A stretch of 64,000 bases of DNA from Lysobacterales bacterium (GTDB lineage: Bacteria; Pseudomonadota; Gammaproteobacteria; Xanthomonadales; Ahniellaceae): positions 62,001 through 126,000 of the forward strand of contig JADKHK010000013.1 of assembly GCA_016721845.1 (NCBI GenBank). The letters run 5' to 3'. Shown here in pieces: positions 57,884 through 64,000 of the stretch. The notes beneath the pieces were generated by a model. That model made no database searches and was not told the origin of the DNA. It saw only the letters and a program-made list of their open reading frames with translations. The position numbers and the translations under genes are program-made. The number at the start of each line of letters is the position of its first letter. Position 1 is the stretch's first letter.

Positions 57884-58441
57884 TCAGCGCAGCAGCATCC
57901 ACAGGCCCATTGCCGCGAACAGGAATGCCGCGCTGAAACGCGCCGCGCGCAGCGGCAGGCGATCGGCGAGTCTGCTGCCAAGGAACACCACTGGCACGTT
58001 CGCGAGCAGCATACCGATCGTAGTGCCGACGACCACCGCCCACAGCGGCGAGTGTTGTGCGGCCAGCACCACGGTCGCGACCTGGGTCTTGTCGCCCATT
58101 TCGGCGATGAAGAATGCGACCAAGGTGGCAATGAACACGCCGCGCCCGGTCGTCGGCAATGCATCCTCGTCATCGAGTTTGTCCGGTACCAGCGTCCACG
58201 CCGCAACGGCGAGGAAACTCAGGCCGATGATCCAGCGCAATGCATCTGGCGACAGCCGCTGTGCGATGAGCATGCCGAATGCGCCGGCCAGGGCGTGGTT
58301 GAGCAACGTCGCAGCGAGGATGCCGAGGCAGATCGCCCACGGCCGTCGGTAGCGGGCGGCCAGCACCAGGGACAGCAATTGGGTCTTGTCGCCGATTTCG
58401 GCGATCGCGACCGCGAGGGTCGAGAGGAGAAGGGCTTCCAC
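57884..58441 (-). CDS. mneA: GDT1/UPF0016 family manganese exporter
   Basis: 185 residues, six membrane helices in two repeats, each carrying the transport motif E-x-G-D-K-T (AEIGDKTQLLSLVL and AEMGDKTQVATVVL). Related proteins (TMEM165/Gdt1, cyanobacterial Mnx, Vibrio MneA) move Mn2+ or Ca2+. GTG at 58441 is chosen because a GGAG lies six bases upstream and the family begins EALLxST; an ATG 11 codons earlier is less likely. A yybP-ykoY-type leader precedes it, which strongly points to manganese. Confidence 0.9.
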   Translation of the reverse strand: MEALLLSTLAVAIAEIGDKTQLLSLVLAARYRRPWAICLGILAATLLNHALAGAFGMLIAQRLSPDALRWIIGLSFLAVAAWTLVPDKLDDEDALPTTGRGVFIATLVAFFIAEMGDKTQVATVVLAAQHSPLWAVVVGTTIGMLLANVPVVFLGSRLADRLPLRAARFSAAFLFAAMGLWMLLR

Positions 58442-58514
58442 GGGAACTCCGGAGGGCAGGGACGATGCGGACACGATGGTCCGTCACGCACGTCCCGGCC
58501 CGGGTGATGCGCAA

Positions 58515-58635
58515 CGAACCAGCGGTCTTGCCGCGTCGAAGACGGTCCGCGCCATGGCCGATGCAGGCCAAGCATGTTGACGCGAACGAGGCGGGATCCG
58601 GAAGGATCACGCGGCCAGCTACTCCCCGATGGAGT
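58515..58635 (-). promoter_or_regulatory. yybP-ykoY manganese riboswitch (leader of mneA)
   Basis: In the 250-base leader between glnS and the exporter, the minus strand reads GGGGAGTAGC (nt 58618-58627), then about 35 bases later GTCAACATGC (nt 58572-58581), and further GGCCATGGC and AAGACCGCTGG. GGGGAGUAG and UCAACAU are the conserved parts of the yybP-ykoY aptamer, which binds Mn2+ and turns on efflux genes. The aptamer ends about 75 bases before the GTG start, leaving room for an expression platform. Exact stem borders were not modelled. Confidence 0.82.
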
Positions 58636-58691
58636 GCGCGCACCTTAGTGAGGATTCGGGCGCGGGGCAACGCCGCACGCCCGGCGTGACC

Positions 58692-60410
58692 TTACTTGAC
58701 CGTCCTGGCCCAGGAATCGCGCAGGGTGCAGACACGATTGAAGACCGGTTGGTCGGAGCGATGGTCGACACGATCGGCGACGAAGTAGCCGAGGCGTTCG
58801 AACTGGAAGCGTGTTTCCGCCGCGACGTCCGCGAGTGAAGGTTCGAGGCGCGCGGTGACGACGCGTACCGAATTCGGATTCAGGTGATCGCGATAGGTCT
58901 TGCCGTCGCGGTCGTCGTCCGGATCGGCCACCGTGAACAGGCGGTCGTAAAGACGCGTCTCCGCAGCGATGGCGTGTCTCGCGCTGACCCAGTGGATCGT
59001 GCCTTTCACCTTGCGGTCAGCGCCGGGCATGCCATGGCGCGTGCTCTCGTCGAGCGTGCAATGCACTTCGAGCACATCGCCGTTCGCATCCTTGACCAGG
59101 TCCTCGCATTTCACGATGCCGACGCCGCGCAGACGCACCTCACCTCCGGGAACCAGGCGGTGGTAGCCCTTGGGCGGCACCTCCATGAAGTCCTCGCGCT
59201 CGATCCAGAGCTCGCGCGAAAACGGCACTGCACGCGTGCCACGCGCCTCGTCCTTGGGATGATTCGCCATGCGCAGCGTTTCTTCATGCGGTCCGGTCAG
59301 GTTCGTGATCACGAGCTTGAGCGGATCAATGATGGCCATGCGTCGCTCGGCGCGGGCGTCGAGATCGTTGCGTACTTCGTTCTCGAGCAGCGAGAACTCC
59401 AGCACCGATTCCTGCTTGGTGACGCCGGCATTGCGGATGAAGCTGCGGATCGCCTCGGGCGTGAAGCCGCGGCGGCGGATGCCGCGCAGGGTCGGCATGC
59501 GTGGGTCGTCCCAGCCGGCGACCAGTCCTTCATTCACCAGCGCGAGCAGCTTGCGCTTGCTCATCACCAGGAAATCGAGATTCAGTCGCGAGAACTCGAT
59601 CTGGCGCGGCCGGCCGGGTTTCAGCCCGAGGCGGGCAAGTTCGTCGGCGAGCTCCGGCATGTGCCAGACCGGCAGCTGGTCGAGGCACCAGTCGTACAGC
59701 GGTCGATGGTCCTCGAATTCGAGTGTGCACAGGGAATGGGTAATGCCTTCGACCGCGTCTGAGACGACGTGCGCGAAGTCGTACATCGGATAGATGCACC
59801 AGTCGTTGCCGGTGTTCTGATGCTCGACCTTGCGGATGCGATACAGCGCCGGATCGCGCAGGTTGATGTTGCCTGAACTCATGTCGATCTTCGCGCGCAG
59901 CGTGCGCGAGCCATCGGCAAACTCGCCGGCCTTCATGCGCGCGAAAAGATCGAGATTCTCGGCCACCGAACGATCACGAAATGGACTGTTGCGACCCGGT
60001 TGCGTCAACGTGCCACGGTATTCGCGCACTTCATCGGCGCTCAGGTCGCAGACGAAGGCACGCCCGTCGCGGATCAGCTTCAGCGCACAACGGTAGATCA
60101 GCTCGAAGTAGTCGGACGCATGGCGCAATTCCGCCCACTCGAAGCCGAGCCATTGCACGTCTTCCTGGATCGCGGCGACATATTCCGGGTCTTCCTTGGC
60201 CGGATTGGTGTCGTCGAAGCGCAGGTTGCAGCGACCGTCGAATTCGGCAGCCATGCCGAAATTCAGGCAGATCGACTTCGCGTGACCGATGTGCAGGTAG
60301 CCGTTCGGCTCGGGCGGGAAACGCGTCGCGATGCGGGTGTGTTTGCCGGAGGCGAGATCGTCGAGGACGATCTGGCGGATGAAATGGTTGGGGACAGGCG
60401 TCTCGCTCAT
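58692..60410 (-). CDS. glnS: Glutamine--tRNA ligase
   Basis: Charges tRNA-Gln. 572 residues, slightly longer than E. coli (554). HIGH at residues 40-43 (PEPNGYLHIGHAKSI) and the KMSKS equivalent VMSKRKLL near residue 275 are present; the glutamine pocket block VEHQNTGNDWCIYPMYDFAH is intact. Start MSETPVPNH at 60410; a further ATG six codons upstream is possible. Single gene. Confidence 0.97.
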   Translation of the reverse strand: MSETPVPNHFIRQIVLDDLASGKHTRIATRFPPEPNGYLHIGHAKSICLNFGMAAEFDGRCNLRFDDTNPAKEDPEYVAAIQEDVQWLGFEWAELRHASDYFELIYRCALKLIRDGRAFVCDLSADEVREYRGTLTQPGRNSPFRDRSVAENLDLFARMKAGEFADGSRTLRAKIDMSSGNINLRDPALYRIRKVEHQNTGNDWCIYPMYDFAHVVSDAVEGITHSLCTLEFEDHRPLYDWCLDQLPVWHMPELADELARLGLKPGRPRQIEFSRLNLDFLVMSKRKLLALVNEGLVAGWDDPRMPTLRGIRRRGFTPEAIRSFIRNAGVTKQESVLEFSLLENEVRNDLDARAERRMAIIDPLKLVITNLTGPHEETLRMANHPKDEARGTRAVPFSRELWIEREDFMEVPPKGYHRLVPGGEVRLRGVGIVKCEDLVKDANGDVLEVHCTLDESTRHGMPGADRKVKGTIHWVSARHAIAAETRLYDRLFTVADPDDDRDGKTYRDHLNPNSVRVVTARLEPSLADVAAETRFQFERLGYFVADRVDHRSDQPVFNRVCTLRDSWARTVK

Positions 60411-60463
60411 GGATCGCGGTTCGGTCAATAGAAGACCGCGAGTTTAGCGGATGCGGACGGGAC

Positions 60464-60766
60464 TCAGTGACCGCGGCTGCGCTTGCGACGCAGGCGCAGG
60501 CGCACCGGCCCGCGGGCGTCGTGAATATTCACCGGACGGCCGGACTGGACGATGTCGATCGCGCCCTGGTCCGCCATCTTTGCGGCGACATCGCGCACCG
60601 GGCGCATCAGGTCGCGCCATTCGACATTGAGTTCGCCGCCAAGGATGCGTGCGGCTTCGCTGGGACAGATCGTGGCGTCCGGCGTGCGGTGCTCGAGCAG
60701 TTCAACGACACACTCGCGGATCAGCACCGCAAGCGAATCTTCGACGGGGAACTGGCGGGAGGTCAC
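60464..60766 (-). CDS. DUF3253 family protein
   Basis: 100 residues, GTG start. Family block is TICPSEAARILGGELNVEWR and VNIHDARGPVRLRLRRK; a winged-helix DNA-binding fold is likely but function is unknown. Its start overlaps the stop of a 41-residue ORF (GTGA), which in turn is coupled to pyrB. Confidence 0.85.
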   Translation of the reverse strand: MTSRQFPVEDSLAVLIRECVVELLEHRTPDATICPSEAARILGGELNVEWRDLMRPVRDVAAKMADQGAIDIVQSGRPVNIHDARGPVRLRLRRKRSRGH

Positions 60767-60888
60767 GATGCGCGGGCCCTGAATTGCCCGACACGGTAGC
60801 GCGCCGCCGAACCGGCGATCATGAGGAATTGTCCGCAGCGTCCGGTGGTGACGATGGTTTGCAGCAGCGCACGGGCGATCCTGTTCAT
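60763..60888 (-). CDS. Small 41-residue ORF coupled to pyrB and DUF3253
   Basis: ATG at 60888 shares one base with the pyrB stop (TGATG), and its TGA overlaps the DUF3253 GTG (GTGA). It fills the gap exactly. The translation begins MNRIARALLQTIVTTGRCGQ and continues FLMIAGSAARYRVGQFRARAS: basic, with a Cys and a short hydrophobic middle. No ribosome site is needed because of coupling. I do not recognise the family. Tight coupling on both sides is the main reason to call it a gene. Confidence 0.5.
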   Translation of the reverse strand: MNRIARALLQTIVTTGRCGQFLMIAGSAARYRVGQFRARAS

Positions 60889-61811
60889 CAGCCCGCGGCG
60901 CCGGCGAGTGTGGCCATCACGGCCATGCGGATGGCAACACCGTTCGAGACCTGTTCGAGGATGCGCGACTGCGCACCGTCGGCGACCGCATCGGCGATCT
61001 CGACATTGCGGTTGATCGGCCCCGGATGCATCACGATGGCCTGCGGATGAGCACGCCGCAAGCGGGCTTCGTCCAGGCCCCAGTCGCGGAAATAGTCGGC
61101 ATCGGACGCGATCAACGCGTGCTGCATGCGTTCCTTCTGCAGGCGCAGCATGATCACCACGTCGGCATCGCGTACCGCGTCATCGATGCGATGGTGCACG
61201 ATGCAACCGGGCAAGGCATCACGGCCGGGCAACAGGGCCTCCGGTCCGGCCACCCGCAACTCGCCAATGCCGAGTGTTTGCAGGGCCTGGATGTCGGAGC
61301 GCGCGACGCGCGAGTGCAGGATGTCGCCGATGATGGCGACACGGCGATTCGCCAGGTCGGGCTTGTGGCGCAGGATCGTGTAGGCATCGAGAAGTCCCTG
61401 GGTCGGGTGCGCGTGGTTGCCATCGCCGGCATTGATGATCGAGACGCCCTCGGCCGCCTGCTCCGCGAGGAAACCCGGCGTGCCGTTTTCCTTGTGGCGC
61501 ACCACGAATTGTTCGCAGCCCATCGCCTCGAGATTGCGCAAGGTGTCGAGCAGGGTCTCGCCTTTCTGGGTCGAGGAATGTTCGATGTCGAAGGGAACCA
61601 CTTGCGCGCCGAGACGCATGGCCGCGAGCTCGAAGCTGACCCGGGTGCGCGTCGATGGCTCGAAGAACAGGTTCACCACCGTGCGTCCGGCCAATACTTG
61701 CGGCCGATCCGATTCGCGCAGGCTATCGGCGAGCGCGAACAGCGTTTGCATCTCCGCGCGCGACATCTCGGCGAGGGTGATCAGGTGGCGTCGGGGCGTT
61801 GCAGCGTTCAT
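60888..61811 (-). CDS. pyrB: Aspartate carbamoyltransferase catalytic chain
   Basis: Second step of pyrimidine synthesis. 307 residues. Carbamoyl-phosphate site in NLFFEPSTRTRVSFELAA and the HPTQ motif in NHAHPTQGLLDAYTI; aspartate loop MLRLQKERM. ATG 61811 overlaps the ruvX stop (ATGA). No pyrI regulatory chain or pyrC is next to it in this window. Confidence 0.96.
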   Translation of the reverse strand: MNAATPRRHLITLAEMSRAEMQTLFALADSLRESDRPQVLAGRTVVNLFFEPSTRTRVSFELAAMRLGAQVVPFDIEHSSTQKGETLLDTLRNLEAMGCEQFVVRHKENGTPGFLAEQAAEGVSIINAGDGNHAHPTQGLLDAYTILRHKPDLANRRVAIIGDILHSRVARSDIQALQTLGIGELRVAGPEALLPGRDALPGCIVHHRIDDAVRDADVVIMLRLQKERMQHALIASDADYFRDWGLDEARLRRAHPQAIVMHPGPINRNVEIADAVADGAQSRILEQVSNGVAIRMAVMATLAGAAG

Positions 61812-62257
61812 GCGGTGCTGGACTCGGTCTGCGGCTGGCTCAGCCATTGTTCGACGATGCGCCGCGCAGCCTGCGCGTCCAGCATCGCTGCGTCCTTGCG
61901 ACGCGCGAGACCGGCTCGCCGCGCCGCCGCGAATTCGGCATCGGCCGCCCGCGAGGTGAAGCGTTCGTCGGCGAAATGCACCGGCAGGCGATAGCGCCCT
62001 TCCAGCGCGTTCGCATAGGCGCGCGCGGCGTGGGTCATCGGTTGCTCCTGGCCGTCGCGGGCAAGCGGCAATCCGACAATCAGGGCGTCCGGGCGCCAGG
62101 TCTTCAGCAGCGCATCGCAGGCCATCCAGTCGGGGCCGCTGTCGGCGTTGCGCAGCACGGCGACGGCACTGGCCGTGCCGGTGATGCGCTGACCGACCGC
62201 GACGCCGATGCGACGCAGGCCGAAGTCGAATCCGAGCACGATCGTGGCTTCAGGCAT
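61808..62257 (-). CDS. ruvX: Putative pre-16S rRNA nuclease (YqgF/RuvX)
   Basis: RNase H-like fold, 149 residues, start MPEATIVLGFDFG. The metal Asp is in LGFDFGLRRIGVAVG; the central block is ALIVGLPLARDGQEQP, and VHFADERFTSRAADAE and KDAAMLDAQAARRIVEQWL complete it. In E. coli YqgF matures 16S rRNA. The start lies 8 bases inside yqgE. Confidence 0.94.
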   Translation of the reverse strand: MPEATIVLGFDFGLRRIGVAVGQRITGTASAVAVLRNADSGPDWMACDALLKTWRPDALIVGLPLARDGQEQPMTHAARAYANALEGRYRLPVHFADERFTSRAADAEFAAARRAGLARRKDAAMLDAQAARRIVEQWLSQPQTESSTA

Positions 62258-62816
62258 GTCCAGCGGTTCCGGACAGCATGTGGATATCGACGCCGAGCAG
62301 GCGCGCCGAGGCATCCCAGCGCTTCTCGATCGGCGTCTCGAACAGGATGTCGTTGTCGCGCGGCTCGGCGGTCAGCCAGGCATTGTCGCGCATCTCCTGT
62401 TCGAGCTGGCCGGCCGACCAGCCGGCATAGCCGAGCAAGACGAGGTAGCGCTTCGGGCCGTGACCGGCCGCGATCGCCTGAAGCACGTCCCTGGAGGTGG
62501 TCACCATCAGGTCGTCGCCGATGCTCGCGCTCGACTCCCAAGGCTGGCCGGGTTCGTGCAGGACGAAGCCACGCTCCATCTGCACCGGCCCGCCGAGCAA
62601 TACGCGCTGGTCGGCGATCTCGGGTGGCGTGCGGGTGACACCCACCTGTCGCATCACTTCGCCGAGGCGCCAGTCGGACGGACGATTGACGGTCAGTCCC
62701 ATCGCGCCCTCCTCATTGTGCTGACAGATCAGGGTGACGCCGCGCGCGAAGTTCGGGTCTTCGAGCGCAGGCATCGCGATCAGCAGGTGTCTGGACAAGT
62801 AGCGGGACGAGGACAT
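62250..62816 (-). CDS. yqgE: YqgE/AlgH family protein
   Basis: 188 residues from MSSSRYLSRHLLIAMPALED. Conserved blocks: PNFARGVTLICQHNEEGAMG, VNRPSDWRLGEV, and VLLGGPVQMERGFVLH. AlgH was named from alginate regulation in Pseudomonas, but its biochemical role is not known. It overlaps ruvX, the usual pairing. The frame upstream to nt 62927 is not used. Confidence 0.94.
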   Translation of the reverse strand: MSSSRYLSRHLLIAMPALEDPNFARGVTLICQHNEEGAMGLTVNRPSDWRLGEVMRQVGVTRTPPEIADQRVLLGGPVQMERGFVLHEPGQPWESSASIGDDLMVTTSRDVLQAIAAGHGPKRYLVLLGYAGWSAGQLEQEMRDNAWLTAEPRDNDILFETPIEKRWDASARLLGVDIHMLSGTAGHA

Positions 62817-62856
62817 GGCGCGATTGTAATGGGCGCGGCGTTCCCGATGTGCGTCG

Positions 62857-63717
62857 TCATTTCCCGGTGACGCTGCCATCCAGGAATTGCCAGGTCCGGG
62901 TGATATGCAGCACATCGATGCCTTCATCGCTGGCGGGCAGCGGTGAAAACGGTGCGCCGAGTTCGACGATGCGGATCGCTGCCTGATCCAGGATCTCTGA
63001 GCCCGAGGACTGGATCAGGTCGATCCGTTCGACCGAGCCGTCGCGCTTGACCGCGACGGTCAGCACCAGGCTGTTGTGCACCTGCCGACGCCGCGCTTCA
63101 TCGGGATAATTCAGATTGCCGATGCGTTCGATTTTCGCGACCCAGGCGCGCATGTAGGCGGCATAGGCGTATTCCCGCGTGCTGGCCGAAATGAATTTGC
63201 GCTTCGGGCGTTTTGCATAGGCTTCGGTCTGGCGTTCGAGTTCCGCCGCAAGCTTGGCCATCTCGAGACTGTGCTCGATCAGCTCCCGCGCGCTGACCTG
63301 GGGCACGTCGGGCGTTTCCGGCTGTGCGTCATCGACACGCTGGACCTGGAAGTCCTTGGCACTGCCGCGCAGCACCGGTTGCGGCGTCGCTTTCTGCGGC
63401 TTGGGTGCCCCCGCGCGTTGCGGTGCCGGTGCCAAGCCGTCGGTCGCTTTCGGAATCGGACTGGTGACCGGTTGGCGCGGGCGCTTCGATTCTTCGGATT
63501 CGCCGCCGCCCTGCTGCGAGGCATTGGCGAGGAAGTCGGCCTTGTCCGGTTTGGTCGCGGCGGCCGACTGCACGAGGATCACGTCGAGGCTGGGCAGGTA
63601 GGCAGCCGGGTCCTCGTAGTCGAAGGTGACGCCGAGGATCACGATGGCATGCAGGATCGCCGAGAACAGCAGGGTGACGCGCAGGCGCTCCTCGGGGCCG
63701 ATGCGGTGCTGGCTCAC
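62857..63717 (-). CDS. tonB: TonB family energy-transducing protein
   Basis: 286 residues. A membrane anchor near the N-terminus (LLFSAILHAIVILGVTF), a Pro/Lys-rich periplasmic spacer (KPQKATPQPVL), a charged helix, and a TonB C-terminal domain (WVAKIERIGNLNYPDEARRR and LVLTVAVKRDGSVERIDLIQ). GTG start overlaps the gshB stop (GTGA). gshB-tonB-yqgE-ruvX-pyrB is a conserved order. No exbBD here, so it may work with ExbBD encoded elsewhere. Confidence 0.88.
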   Translation of the reverse strand: MSQHRIGPEERLRVTLLFSAILHAIVILGVTFDYEDPAAYLPSLDVILVQSAAATKPDKADFLANASQQGGGESEESKRPRQPVTSPIPKATDGLAPAPQRAGAPKPQKATPQPVLRGSAKDFQVQRVDDAQPETPDVPQVSARELIEHSLEMAKLAAELERQTEAYAKRPKRKFISASTREYAYAAYMRAWVAKIERIGNLNYPDEARRRQVHNSLVLTVAVKRDGSVERIDLIQSSGSEILDQAAIRIVELGAPFSPLPASDEGIDVLHITRTWQFLDGSVTGK

Positions 63718-64000
63718 GCGAGCTTGCTCTCGATGGCATCGAACAGCATTGCGCCAATGTCGGTACCGGCCTGGGCGTCGATATCGACGATGCCGGTCGG
63801 GCTGGTGACGTTGATTTCGGTCAACCAGTCGCCGATCACATCAAGTCCGACGAAGATCAGGCCGCGACGGCGCAGCTCAGGACCGACCTGGGTGCAAATC
63901 CAGCGATCGCGCTCGCTCAGCGGTTGGGCGACACCTCGGCCGCCGCGTGCCAGATTGCCGCGGAAGTCATCACCGCCCGGAATGCGAGCAAGGCAGAACG
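63714..64000 (-). CDS. gshB: Glutathione synthetase, C-terminal part (5' end outside window)
   Basis: The last about 95 residues only. The minus strand reads FCLARIPGGDDFRGNLA, then GGRGVAQPLSERDRWICTQV, LIFVGLDVIGDWLTEINVTS and ends in IESKLA with TGA at nt 63714-63716. These match the ATP-grasp end of GshB, which joins glycine to gamma-glutamylcysteine. No start codon for it lies inside the window. The stop overlaps the tonB GTG. Confidence 0.92.
   Translation of the reverse strand, partial: FCLARIPGGDDFRGNLARGGRGVAQPLSERDRWICTQVGPELRRRGLIFVGLDVIGDWLTEINVTSPTGIVDIDAQAGTDIGAMLFDAIESKLA

Overview
The window is high-GC chromosomal DNA from a gammaproteobacterium of the Lysobacterales (Xanthomonadales). 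Two gene orders support this. The first is prmB-aroC-asd-fimV-truA-trpF-trpB-trpA-accD-folC-dedD-cvpA-purF. The second is gshB-tonB-yqgE-ruvX-pyrB. A GTAGGAGCGAC-type palindromic repeat of the kind scattered through these genomes agrees with this. Family and genus cannot be fixed from the sequence; Rhodanobacteraceae-like secreted proteins (a C-terminal GDGFE tail and an IPTL-like tail) make that group plausible. Gene density is high and many neighbours overlap by 1-4 bases (ATGA, GTGA, TGATG).

Layout. 1-7.0 kb: the end of a GGDEF protein, purine genes purM-purN with a DUF3108 protein, an unrecognised receiver-like protein and a membrane Ser/Thr kinase. 7.1-10.4 kb: metG and apbC, with two palindromic repeat-like elements. 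10.38-12.07 kb: about 1.7 kb of nearly pure G/C homopolymer, best read as a sequence or assembly artefact; it runs into the 3' end of an acyltransferase-3 gene. 13.3-18.1 kb: the yqiJ-yqiK flotillin pair, a frameshifted DUF1287 gene, dcd, and a dienelactone hydrolase-HIT fusion. 18.1-29 kb: a TPR-GGDEF cyclase, rimO-DUF3025, a periplasmic solute-binding protein, greB-yjgR, mltD, an unknown small gene, and psd-SCO1.

29-44.7 kb is the long conserved housekeeping block: protein and ribosome modification, chorismate and aspartate-family synthesis, tryptophan synthesis, twitching motility (fimV), acetyl-CoA carboxylase, folate, cell division (SPOR) and purine entry (purF). 44.9-48.5 kb is an accessory secreted locus: a dockerin-like protein, a smaller lower-GC secreted protein, and a large cysteine-repeat protein with a sorting-like tail, apparently one transcription unit ending in a strong terminator. 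48.5-57.5 kb: an M20 amidohydrolase, a membrane protein, a GltB-like FMN enzyme, rlmM, a large secreted M36 metallopeptidase and a deaminase. 57.5-64 kb: a Cys-rich lipoprotein, a GDT1/UPF0016 manganese exporter preceded by a recognisable yybP-ykoY manganese riboswitch, glnS, DUF3253, an unlisted 41-residue ORF coupled to pyrB, ruvX, yqgE, tonB and the end of gshB.

No rRNA, tRNA, CRISPR array, complete insertion sequence or phage module was seen. The points most worth following are the dockerin-like secreted trio, the riboswitch-exporter pair, the coupled small ORF after pyrB, the DLH-HIT fusion, and the corrupted 10.4-12.1 kb stretch, which needs resequencing.
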